A DNA stretch of 64,000 nt, taken from contig NC_087079.1 of assembly GCF_026151205.1 (NCBI RefSeq), positions 8,546,635 to 8,610,634 of the forward strand. The letters are read 5' to 3'. Under the pieces are notes generated by a model. That model ran no database searches. It was not told the origin of the DNA and saw only the letters and a program-made list of their open reading frames with translations. A program made the position numbers and the translations under genes. This stretch comes from Bolinopsis microptera (lineage: Eukaryota > Ctenophora > Tentaculata > Lobata > Bolinopsidae). Each line of letters opens with the position of its first letter. Positions within the stretch are counted from its first letter, which is position 1. Shown here piece by piece: positions 22,026 to 33,000 of this stretch.

Positions 22026-22721
22026 TCAAGAATCTTCCTGACGATATATTTGTGAAAGTTTAAGAAGCTTGATGATAACATTTTTGTTCTCGTTCATTAG
22101 TTTGTTGACATCAGATAGACTAGTAGTCGTGATAACTGCAGTCAAAAGAGCTTTTTCTTCCATACTTAAAATTGTGGCGATGTCTTGTCCACAGTCAATG
22201 AGATGCTGCTCAAATTTCTCAAACATTTCCGTTTTCATTATGTAAGAGAATAAAAAGTCCATACATTTGTTCTCCTCCTTGCACAATTTACTTTGTAACA
22301 GGACATCTAGAGATTTGAGTAATTTCGACATATCATTTACCTTTTTATTTATTTGCTTGATTGCTACGCCTTTCCGCTTGCCTTTGTGTTGCCGAACTGA
22401 GTCAGATTCTAACTCATCACTACTTGATACACTTCTACTATCACTATATGGTGTTTTTGACTCGTCATCAGCACTTGTTTCCTCAGAGTTAGAACCGTCT
22501 TGTTGAGATTCTTCAGATATTATCGTACCAGCATCTGAATATGTGGAAGCAGGATAATCCAGTTTTACATCAGTCGCATCCGAGTTAGCTTTTAATAGTG
22601 GTTGAATGTTAGAGCTTGTTTCTGATTCTCCGTTCTCTCGATGATACCGACTTTTGTGTGAGGACAAGCTATATTTATTGACAAAAGACTTGTCACAGAA
22701 TGAGCAAGAAATAGGACTCAT
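22026..22721 (-). CDS. C2H2 zinc-finger protein carried by the foldback element (intact copy)
   Basis: 231 residues, intact, from ATG 22721. A single N-terminal C2H2 finger: CSFCDKSFVNKYSLSSHKSRYH (Cys-x2-Cys-x12-His-x4-His). Then a long acidic Ser/Asp/Glu-rich linker (about residues 30-120), a Lys-rich patch (HKGKRKGVAIKQINKKVNDM) that could be a nuclear signal, and a predicted helical C-terminal half (residues 125-231). No transposase or nuclease motif is seen. Single-finger C2H2 proteins with helical tails are common in element-encoded DNA-binding or regulatory proteins; the function here is unknown. The right-arm copy (23091 onward) differs by only two residues in the shared sequence (Ser/Asn and Lys/Gln), and both read outward from the element's centre. 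Open reading over 231 codons in both copies suggests recent origin or selection. Confidence 0.7.
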   Translation of the reverse strand: MSPISCSFCDKSFVNKYSLSSHKSRYHRENGESETSSNIQPLLKANSDATDVKLDYPASTYSDAGTIISEESQQDGSNSEETSADDESKTPYSDSRSVSSSDELESDSVRQHKGKRKGVAIKQINKKVNDMSKLLKSLDVLLQSKLCKEENKCMDFLFSYIMKTEMFEKFEQHLIDCGQDIATILSMEEKALLTAVITTTSLSDVNKLMNENKNVIIKLLKLSQIYRQEDS

Positions 22722-23090
22722 GATATTACAAAAGATACGTATAGAACGTTTGCAACAACAGTCTTAAAATATATTATTCAATCTAATGGGAATGCTTCAA
22801 ATTTTTTGGAGTAATTAACTCAGACCCACGTGCTATTTTAAACAAATAAAAAACAACTAATCTGCTTTCCCTGATCGACGTGTCTTTTTTCTTAACCGAC
22901 GGTTAGGTCCCATTGTATTTGTATGTACGGGTGTTAAGGCCTTCGGGCTCCCTCCCTCCTTTCCTACCCTCCCTCCCCTGGAGGGAGGGTAGGGTTGGGA
23001 GGTAGGGTAGGAAAGCAAATTCCCGTTAGATTGAATAATATATTTTAAGACTGTTGTTGCAAACGTTCTATACGTATCTTTTGTAATATC

Positions 23091-25247
23091 ATGAGTCCTA
23101 TTTCTTGCTCATTCTGTGACAAGTCTTTTGTCAATAAATATAGCTTGTCCTCACACAAAAGTCGGTATCATCGAGAGAACGGAGAATCAGAAACAAGCTC
23201 TAACATTCAACCACTATTAAAAGCTAACTCGGATGCGACTGATGTAAAACTGGATTATCCTGCTTCCACATATTCAGATGCTGGTACGATAATATCTGAA
23301 GAATCTCAACAAGACGGTTCTAACTCTGAGGAAACAAGTGCTGATGACGAGTCAAAAACACCATATAGTGATAGTAGAAGTGTAAATAGTAGTGATGAGT
23401 TAGAATCTGACTCAGTTCGGCAACACAAAGGCAAGCGGAAAGGCGTAGCAATCAAGCAAATAAATAAAAAGGTAAATGATATGTCGAAATTACTCAAATC
23501 TCTAGATGTCCTGTTACAAAGTAAATTGTGCAAGGAGGAGAACAAATGTATGGACTTTTTATTCTCTTACATAATGAAAACGGAAATGTTTGAGAAATTT
23601 GAGCAGCATCTCATTGACTGATTGATTTGATTGATTGAGGAGCACTACCCAGAGGCATTACTCGGCACTAACGCCTTAAAATCTTTAATTACAATCAAAT
23701 ATAAATATATCAATATGCACACAATGTATAAAATATGAATAATGTATAAAATATGATTACGCTATTAGCAAATTTGATTAGTACTACTATTAAGAATTTC
23801 TAAATAACTCTTATCTCTTGACATAAATTTAGAACAGCGACACAGGGTCTGAAGAATGCGCGGTGATATTTTTGTCTTGTAAATCAAAATGACAGTGAAA
23901 TTGCGCGGTAGCGATAGCATTGTAGAAAATGCTCGAAGATAGTCATATTTCGTTATGAGGTTAAAATTTTGTTGCTCGTTATTATCAACGTATGTTGTAC
24001 CAAATTATTTAAATTTCTAAAAGTACGAAATTTGAGTTGTTCCAGTCCTTGTCATCCGGGTTAAGTGCTTGTGCAGTAAGCACATGCTTGCTGACTGTAG
24101 ACTTGAATGAATTTAGGAATTTGTCTTGTAGGCAAGTCGTGACATATTTTATGTCCTTGTTAATAATGTTGACTGTTTTGTTATATAACTTAGGCCCAAT
24201 GTAAGAAATGCTCTTGTCTGAATTACATAAACGGTTAAATGGTACTGCAAAGAACTCAGGTTCTCTTCTAGGTGCGTTTAAGTTTAAAACAGTGAACATT
24301 CTTATAATATTTGGTGGTGCAGTGTTAGAATAAACTTTGTGCATTAAGCATAATATACATTTAGCTATCACGTTCGGTAAAGCTAATACTTCTAGTTTAT
24401 TGAAAATTTCCTTTGTGTGTGAAGGTGTACTGTTAAGATCTTTGTCATAAAAATAGCGGTGGTATTGGTTGTCTGCAGCGCGAATGCCCTTTTTCTGGGC
24501 CGAGAAGACTCTTTTAACGGAGTTTAGCGATCTTGTTCCCCAAACTGTGCAGCAGTAGTACAAGTGAGACTGAACAAAGCTGTTGTATATCAACTGGAGT
24601 GCTTTGTTAGGTACAGAGCCTTTGAGTTTGTAGAGTATGCCCGCATTTCTAGATACTTTAGTGGCTAAATGTCTAATGTGGTGGGCCCAATTTAGCTTGG
24701 TATCAATGATCACGCCAAGAAACCTTTCGTGATCACTTTGCTTTAATCGTTCACCTCCCATGTAAATTTCTATATCCTCAGTTTTCTTATTTGTAAAGAT
24801 CATATATTTAGTTTTGCTAGCATTTAATTTAAGCCCGTTATTAGTAGCCCAATCAATTATCAAAGTCAGAATCTCATTCACCATTGCATTAAGTTGTTCA
24901 AATGTATCTGTACTTATTATTAGGTTTGCGTCGTCAGCGAAATAAATATGTTTAGCTAAATTACTAATCTGAGGAAGGTCGTTGATGTAAATTATGAAAA
25001 GAATTGGTCCGAGAATGGAGCCCTGTGGTACTCCGTAGTTAAGTTTGAGGTGAGAGGACTTGCAGTTGTTGACGCTCACTGTGGACAAGACATCGCCACA
25101 ATTTTAAGTATGGAAGAACAAGCTCTTTTGACTGCAGTTATCACGACTACTAGTCTATCTGATGTCAACAAACTAATGAACGAGAACAAAAATGTTATCA
25201 TCAAGCTTCTTAAACTTTCACAAATATATCGTCAGGAAGATTCTTGA
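23091..25247 (+). pseudogene. C2H2 zinc-finger gene, right-arm copy split by a LINE insertion
   Basis: Codons for the first 176 residues lie at 23091 to about 23619 and the last 50-odd at about 25078-25247 (GQDIATILSMEEQALLTAVI to the same C-terminus). Between them sits a minus-strand LINE fragment. Apart from the insertion the frame is intact and matches the left-arm gene at 22026-22721. The N-terminal half could still make a truncated finger protein ending soon after residue 176. Confidence 0.85.
23620..25077 (-). mobile_element. 5'-truncated LINE fragment inserted in the zinc-finger gene
   Basis: Minus-strand open frame 24009-25088 (359 codons) encodes the C-terminal part of a reverse transcriptase: LNYGVPQGSILGPILFIIYI, active site YFADDANLIIS, LKLNASKTKYMIF, then the thumb (ERFLGVIIDTKLNWAHHI) and HLYYCCTVWGTRS blocks. 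The fingers and endonuclease are missing, as in ordinary 5' truncation. The 3' tail is a (TCAA)-type simple repeat at 23620-23638 on the plus strand, typical of some LINE clades. It lies within a host sequence whose intact form is preserved in the left arm, so the empty site is known. The target duplication is short or imperfect (ACT on both sides). Confidence 0.88.
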
Positions 25248-25395
25248 ACTTTATAACCAAAACGTTGATAATTATTGAGATAAGTATTTGGATATATAGA
25301 GTTATTGAATATAGTTTAGTTAAAGTTATCTTCAAAAATCTAAACGTGTGTTTCCTTGTCTACATTATAACTTAAAAAATAATACATCAAAATTA

Positions 25396-25961
25396 TCATT
25401 CAGTATTCAGTATATTATTCAGTATTATTCAGTATTCATTCAGTATTCATTCAGTATTCATTCAGTATTCATTCAGTATTCAGTATTCATTCAGTATTCA
25501 TTCAGTATTCATTCAGTATTCATTCAGTATTCATTCAGTATTCATTCAGTATTCATTCAGTATTCATTCAGTATTCATTCAGTATTCATTCAGTATTCAT
25601 TCAGTATTCATTCAGTATTCATTCAGTATTCATTCAGTATTCATTCAGTATTCATTCAGTATTCATTCAGTATTCATTCAGTATTCATTCAGTATTCATT
25701 CAGTATTCATTCAGTATTCATTATTCATTCAGTATTCATTCAGTATTCATTCAGTATTCAGTATTCATTCAGTATTCATTCAGTATTCAGTATTCATTCA
25801 GTATTCATTCAGTATTCATTCAGTATTCAGTATTCATTCAGTATTCATTCAGTATTCAGTATTCATTCAGTATTCATTCAGTATTCATTCAGTATTCATT
25901 CAGTATTCAGTATTCATTCAGTATTCATTCAGTATTCAGTATTCATTCAGTATTCAGTATT
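25396..25961. repeat. Minisatellite (GTATTCATTCA)n, right arm
   Basis: Complement of the array at 21321-21878 and in the mirror position within the element. It produces a long repetitive open frame that is not a gene. Confidence 0.97.
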
Positions 25962-26865
25962 GTGTAAGATAAGGTGACGGATTTCATCTTATCCTACTCA
26001 AGAAAATATTCCGCTCACAAAATACCAGGAAACAGAACACGGAACATTAATCGATGAACTGCTGCCAGATACCGAGCAAATATTTACGGGTATGATTTCT
26101 ACAATATTGTACTAAAATACTATGCTGATATATATATATATATTAGTTTTATTTGGTTCTTAAATTAAGCAAATATCTGTCAAGTACAAACACAGCTGTT
26201 GCCGTAACTTCACTTTAAAATGACGGTACAATCAATTGGTACTAAACTGTACACTCTAGTTAAATTTAGCTAGCACATAAGTCACTATATCCCTTTATCA
26301 GTACATTGTACTGCAGAGGTCGCCTTGAACCAGATATTAATAATGTCGATAGACAACTGATGTAATTGTACGTGAACGTGTATACTATTCATTTAACGAC
26401 TTCTGCTGTGTGATGAATGTATTTAATTGATACATTTGTATCGCATAATGTAGGGTTAGATAATTGCTTGATGGGTTAAACTAGGCTAAAATGTGTAAAA
26501 TAATAATATAACCACATTGGAGAACGACTCCGACTGGGATTCGAACTTGTAACCTCTGGCTAAAATGTGGCAGATTAGTCAACTGTGCTAAAGCTAAATG
26601 TGCCCCAATTTTAGGGGTAAACGGAGCTCGAAAAAATCCTCTTACACTACTTGGCTGCTTGAAGATTGGAATGTGCTGACTGCTGCACGTGTGCAAATCA
26701 ATTTGAGATCAAGCCATATGTTTAAATTAAACCACCTTTAGTAACACGGCCAGCCAGTAAGGTTTCCTGGGGAGTTAAATAGCGTAACACTTGTTCTCGC
26801 TAACGGCTGGTGTGTGGTGGTGGTGTCATCGTTTGTCGTACTCAAAACGTTTCGCGGTTGCAAAT

Positions 26866-27015
26866 GCCGGCCCATCGAGGAAAATCTTTTTACTTTGTAT
26901 TTTAACCATTATAAAGTGTGATTAGTCGGATATGGTACTGAGTTCAAACAGTCCCCGAAACGAAAAAGCAAACATTTGATTTTTGTTTCGGCGACTGAAT
27001 CGTTGATGGGCCGGC
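26866..27015. mobile_element. 150-bp MITE
   Basis: Perfect 11-bp terminal inverted repeats GCCGGCCCATC (26866-26876 and complement at 27005-27015), flanked on both sides by AAAT (26862-26865 and 27016-27019). No coding capacity. The parent family is not identified. Confidence 0.65.
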
Positions 27016-27321
27016 AAATATTTGTTGTCGAGTAGTGTTGAATACTCATATTAACATGATTATTGATTTAATTTAGGAATTGTATATAAATATCTTTGAC
27101 CAAGTTTAATTGTTAATGAGAATGCACCCCAGCACTGGGCGCGCGCGGCGGCTTTTATGTTAGCGGCTACAAGCTTGAAGCTAGGCAGCTGCAGAAAAAA
27201 TGCCGCGCGCGTTCAGCGTGGGGCTTTTCGTTTTTGATTTTACAAATGACAAAGCAACTTTTAATGATTATTAATGGAATTATTATTAGAGGTGAGAAAA
27301 TAAAATATGCAAGAAAAAAAA

Positions 27322-28613
27322 TCATCTTTCTTCTCTAACATTCATCCCTCCAAAGTGCTTTAAAGTTTTAAGCTGGTTTTGCCAAAAGTTCTCCCTTTGT
27401 TTACATATACTTAGTCTATCCTGGGCACATTGCTCAAAATTCCCAACGTCAACTTGCTCTATAATCGAAACATTAATGTCCTTACTTAAAGTACTGGTAA
27501 ACAACTTAGTGGTGGTACGGTCAAGATTGTGCAAAATCTCATTATCTATAAAATGGCAGGAAAGTTCACAAGTCCTTCTTTGGGTTTTAATGTGGGATTT
27601 ATGGTTCCTAAATCTAACCTTTAAAGGGTCTGAAGTACATCTTATATAACTTAACTTGCAAATATTATCATTAACTATGTACACAACATTTTTAGTATCA
27701 CAGTCCAATCGTCCTTTGATACTGAATACTTGGTTGGTGTGGAAACTGCCGATTGTGGTTGATGGTTTCAGGAAGTTTTTGCAGAGATCACATTTCTTAG
27801 CACAAGGGAAGCAACCTCCAGAATCAGAATCCTCAGCTGTGTCTGGAGAGGCGTGGCCTGGATCTTCTACAGCCGGCTCTTCAACAGGAGGGAGTTTGCT
27901 ATGAATAAGAATTTCATGAAGTGTTTTTGTCCCTCTAAAAGAGGTGAAAATACCATCAGGGTCAATCACCTTGCAAAGCTCGAGATCTAGACGTAGGATG
28001 TGCTTGTGGGAGTTAAGTATCCGTCTTATGTTAGGGAGACCTGGGTTGAAATCTGTTACAAGGGGAATGAGGGGGGGGGGTGAGTCTCCCTTTGCTACTG
28101 TCATCCTCCTTATGTCTCTGTTGTTGATAGTAGGAGAGCCTGCTCTTGGTTTCCACTTTATCAAAGGCCTGGTTAATTAAGCTATTGCTATAACCTCTTG
28201 CCACAAGATAGCTTGTGTATTGTGCTCGTGCTTGTATGTATTCATCATGCTCAGAAGTAAGTTTAAAGATTCTAAGTGCAGTGCTATATGGTATGTTTTT
28301 TATGGTATGTGTAGGATGGCAAGAGGTGGGAACTAGGAAGGCATGGTCATCACATGGCTTACTGTAAGGTTTGGTATGTAGTTGGCCTGCTTTCATGTAT
28401 ATAAAAGTGTCTAAGAATTCATGCAGTGCCCTCTAATGAAGCCTTCAACGTGAATTTTATGCCTGGCATTCTAGAATTGAGCCATAAGTGGAATTCCTCG
28501 AGCATTTCCTGTCCATGGGTCCAAGGGACATACACATCATCGCGGTACCTGGCCCATAGGAGAGGGGGGTGGCTCCAAGTCCCTTCCCTATATATATATA
28601 TATCATTATTCAA
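27322..28613 (-). pseudogene. Penelope-like element fragment (RT end plus GIY-YIG-type endonuclease)
   Basis: Three frames in order on the minus strand. 28613-28419 has the reverse-transcriptase piece LLWARYRDDVYVPWTHG, with the Y-x-D-D active site of Penelope-like RTs. 28396-28031 carries the thumb/linker. 28164-27322 carries the C-terminal Cys-rich and GIY-YIG-like endonuclease: CAKKCDLCKNFL, SIKGRLDCDTKNVVYIVND and KLSYIRCTSDPLKVRFRNHK. The second half of GIY-YIG reads YIR instead of YIG. The frames join at a run of G (about 28072-28080), indicating a frameshift, and the stretch between 28396 and 28419 holds another break. The N-terminal RT is missing. A dead 5'-truncated copy. Confidence 0.82.
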
Positions 28614-30056
28614 TAATTTAGTGGCTTTTAGTATAGTATTATGTTTACTGTATACTACAATGTAGATGAACTGGATAGAAGAGGTCCCTGGGAACCCTAC
28701 CGCTTAGGGTAGGGTTAGATATCGCCCTCCAGATTCATAGCGTTCTGTGCTTCCGCTTAAGATACTCCCTAGACTAGGTGACACTGGGATGCTACGCACA
28801 AGACAGAAGATTTAACCACTAGGATGCCTAGCCTCAGCCTCTTATCTTTACCGCGGGCCCCATGGTTACACTATTTTCAAAAATGTATATTTAGAGAGGC
28901 CAGATTAAATTTCGAACCTCATCGAATTAAAGTTTAATTTCTTTTTAAGACGTCCTGATAAGATATAAAACTTTTAATCAACTTTTAGTCAACTGCTGAT
29001 AAACATGGATCACTTGTAACTTCACAAGAAGTTAATCTCAACAAATAAAAGAGTGGATTATAAATTTAATTTCGAGCCTTTAAAAGTTTAAAATAAAATG
29101 CTGCCCTTGATTACAACCACATGCCACTTCTCTCGAACATTCTCATAAATACCAATTGCACCAGTTTTTAAAACTTTTATTATCTGGTAAGGAAAATTGA
29201 TTCACGGTGTGAGGCAAAATTTGTTCAGAAATCTAATTACCAAACTAAGAAAAAACAAACTGCAATCACACGTTCATTACCATGGACGTGTTACAAATAA
29301 TCTTGGCCACTTTGTCAAGGAAATTCCCGATATTACTCCTGAAAATAACCTTTGATTTGCTGATGGTGGCCGTTTTGCTGTCCATAAAAATGGTTATTCC
29401 TGTTAATTATAAATGATAAATTTTAACAGTGGACGCAACAGTTTAAAATTGTGACCAAAATTTAGAACAGTTCTTTTCTACTGATGAGCATCTGTGTTAT
29501 GGAAATTTCGTGTGCCACTTTGAAGTTTTTGGCTGTTTGGGATTTCAACATTGTACCATAACATTTGCTTAATCTAAGTTACGATCGTTCTATTTGAATA
29601 TTAAATCTCAGATGTTACTTATTAGATGAAATAACTCAGTTGTAGTGTAATGATAAGAACATGGCTCTAACACATGTTTTCAAGATTACACTCTTTGTAT
29701 ATAATACACAAGTATTCATATGTGTGATATCAGCTCTGCATCATTGTACAGGACAAATATAGTTTTGTTGCCTTGTGTCATATTATAGCAAAAGTGAGTT
29801 ACATCAGGTTACACACTACCCATCCACTACTGGGTGTCAGTTTGATGATAGGTAGCACAATTAGCACTTATATGTACTTGGTGGAAATTCATAGCATATC
29901 CTCAATTTTACAATACATGGTCTATACATCAGTTTTTTGTCTTATTGTTTTTCGGCTATGATACTGTCTATTATTTTATTTAATTCAGCAATTTGTTTCA
30001 CTGTTGTATTCTCTAATCATTTACTAATCTAGCTGCTAAGTTAAGGATAGTCAGTG
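28614..30056. other. Gene-free stretch upstream of transketolase
   Basis: No gene seen. 28680-28870 has unusual GC-rich content with an A-box-like word on the minus strand (TAGTGGTTAAATC), so a decayed tRNA-derived SINE is possible but unproven. The rest is AT-rich. A pyrimidine tract ending TAATCTAG (about 30024-30031) just upstream of the transketolase ATG could be the acceptor of a 5' UTR intron. Confidence 0.4.
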
Positions 30057-33000
30057 ATGTCTCACAAGCCAAGCCACGAACTTGTTCACTTCCTTGAGGA
30101 TAAAGCCAATGAAATCAGGATCCTGTCCATTGAATGTACCAATGCCAGCAAATCAGGGTAATTATATTAATTAATTTACGAAAGTTAATCATAATCTTGT
30201 CTGCTCTTTAAATTTACATGTTGAATACTTTAGATTTTGGTTTCTTTTCAATTAATACAAGTATTTATATTGAGACGATGACTATTGTTAATATTGTAGT
30301 TATGCTAAGTATGACGAAATTACATAATTAATTTTCAGACATCCCACGTCTTGTATGTCCGCTGCAGAGATCCTATCTGTGCTGTTCTTCAACGAAATGA
30401 GATATTCAAACGACTATCCTAGACACCCCTCCAGTGACCGTTTCATTCTATCCAAGGTAGGTACTTCAAGGTTGAAATTAATTTATTTTTCCAAGTCTGT
30501 AAACATTTTCTAATGAAATTCTGAATCGTACATTACACACCTTGATTAGACTACATTTGAGCATAGAGTTTTTTCTCCGGTCTCGGTCATCTAGAGTGCT
30601 TTGATGAAAAATATGGATAAGGATCCGGAATCTGGATCCTTGGCAGTTAAAAGTGACCAGGATCAGGACACACCCATATTAAACTCTGATAATTTCTAAC
30701 CTTCAGGGTCACGCTGCTCCAGGATTGTATTCAGCTTGGTGTGCTGCTGGTTTGTTTGACAAAGACAAGCTGATGACTTTGAGGAAGATTGACAGTGACC
30801 TGGAGGGTCACCCCACACCTAGGCTGAACTTCATTGACGCCGCTACTGGGTCGCTAGGTCAGGGTCTTAGTGTAGGTGCAGGAATGGCTTACGTTGGAAA
30901 ATACATCGAGCACGCCAGGTAAGTTTTGGGTAGATTTGAGAGTTTTCGAGCTAATGTTTATGCAAAATTATGGCCGGAATCACCTAAGCACAATATGTCT
31001 GTTATAGTTTGCGCTTATGAAAAGTAAATTTCTGAATATTCTGTGCATTGCAGTTTGCACTGTACTTCGCCGTTCGTAAACTTTAGGCCATAGGGTTATA
31101 TTGAAAAGTGCCATCTATGAACTATTTTAGGTGAGAATTCTTTACGTAAATAAGAACTTTAAATTATTTAGTAAACCTACACAGTACACATCTCTAAATC
31201 TGTATTGCTGATAGATGGCACTATTCAATTACCCGGATGATCGATCGACCGATGATATCACATTTGGGTTTTACATCTTCTGAGATCATGTTATATTAAA
31301 ATGCTAATGGACTGGTCACATTATGTATCTATGTAAGCAAGTAGACTACTCCTGTTAGTTGGTTTACGTGTAGCTATTTAGAAACCGCTACATGATGCTA
31401 ACGTAATTTGCGGACGGTCCCTTATCCGTCCACTATATCCTGTATTATATAGTCCAATACCTAATCGCACTCGTCATCCACTCACTACATGATGCTCCAT
31501 TTACATATCTTCTTAATGTTTCAGCTACCGAACATACTGTCTTATTGGAGATGGTGAATCTGCTGAGGGTAGCATCTGGGAGGCGCTCTCTTTCGCTTCT
31601 CACTACAAGCTGGATAACTTGGTGGCTATATTCGATATTAACCGTCTGGGACAGAGCGAGGAAGCTCCGTTACAGCACAATATGGACACTTACAGGAAAC
31701 GAGTGGAGGCGTTCGGGTATGTTTAGCCAACTGCTTTACCACGTTTAGATTAGCTTATATATTTATACCGCTTTATAATATATTTGATAACGTCTTTAAT
31801 AAAGTTACCACACAGAATGTACCGCTCTTATCACATGATCAACGTGCCTTGTCCAGGTTCCACACCATGGTGGTTGACGGCCACTCTGTGGAGGAAATCC
31901 TGAAGGCGCTGGCAGAAGCCCAGTCTGTGAAGAACAAGCCTTCAGCTCTGATCTGTAAGACTTTCAAGGGACAGGGCTCATCAGATGTGGCAGACAAACT
32001 GGACTTCCACGGTTAGTTCATTGTTAAGTATTCATTCCAATTGATTCTTGCTTGCATTTTGTGTTTTTCGCTTTTTGCTCGACAAAAACATTCATCAGAA
32101 TTCATTTCAATAGTGTGCACGGGCATTATTTCTTACTTGAGTTTAATTTTTTCTGACTAAACATTTGCAGGGAAAGCACTGAATAACCTGTCAGAGAAGA
32201 TATTTGGTGAAATAAAGGCGCGCATGCACGGTGCAGCTGAACAACCTCGACCTAAGATAAAAGATGACGCTCCTGAACTTGTGCAGAAACCGATTGCTTT
32301 CAAGACACCCCTTGAATACAAACTAGGTAAAGTTTGGAGAATGGTCACACGTCTGTTTGGTATCTACTACTCATTTGAGTTTGAAGAACCTCAAATATTA
32401 AGAATTGAATTGATATCTTCAAGTAAAGAATATAGAATTTACTTTTACAAAAAAAAAGAGTAAAAAATTTAACGACATATTATTGCAGGAGCATCGATAG
32501 CATCGAGAGTTGCATACGGTGACGCTCTAGTGAAATTGGGTGAGGCTTGTGACAGAATAGTGGTGTTGGATGCTGATACAAAGAATTCTACTTTTGCTCT
32601 GAAATTCAAGAATGTGTAAGTTTTTGATACGGTTGTTTCCAGAAGTACAGTCTACAGTAGGAACCGACCAGATTGGGGTTTTGGCTGCCGGACCGGATTC
32701 AGCCGGATTTGGATCTCAAATCCGGCAAGCCGGATTTTGCCGGACCGGAACCGGTGGTTTCAGAGTGAAATAAAAGGCAGCCGGATTTTGCCGGTTTTTG
32801 CCGGATGTTGCTGGAAAATTTCCTTCCTTTCCACGCCTAATCTTCATCGAGCACTTCTTGCAGCTTGCATAAGGGATCCCATTTTCTTCTGAGTAGAACA
32901 ACCAGACGGACGATGTTTTAGATTTACTACTACTCGACTCGACTTAGGGCGGCTTCAACGTCCGAACAGATATAGTTTTTTTTACAAATCTTCCTATCTA

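Larger units (their letters stand above)
20549..26651. mobile_element. 6.1-kb foldback DNA element with ~2.2-kb terminal inverted repeats
   Basis: Left arm 20549 to about 22790 and right arm about 23023 to 26651 are reverse complements once a 1.46-kb LINE insertion (23620-25077) is removed. Ends: AGTAGTGTAAGAGGATTTTT on the left and its complement on the right, with one mismatch in the first 65 bases. The element is flanked by a perfect 6-bp direct repeat TGGCTG (20543-20548 and 26652-26657). From outside inward each arm carries a tRNA-like A/B-box pair, gene-free DNA, a TGAATGAATAC minisatellite and a C2H2 zinc-finger gene reading outward from the centre. The 230-bp centre has a C/T-rich local palindrome (about 22965-22998). 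6-bp duplications and AG..CT ends are known for Polinton/Maverick elements, but no polymerase, integrase, ATPase or capsid gene is present, so a non-autonomous relative or a new foldback family are both possible. Confidence 0.85.

Noticed and set aside
25348-25977. 209-codon open frame made of HSVFIQYSFSI repeats
   Set aside because: It is a translation of the GTATTCATTCA minisatellite; repeat units without a fixed reading frame explain it entirely.
20549-26651. A complete Polinton/Maverick
   Set aside because: Ends and duplication length are compatible, but no polymerase B, integrase, ATPase, protease or capsid gene is present and the length is well below the usual 15-20 kb.
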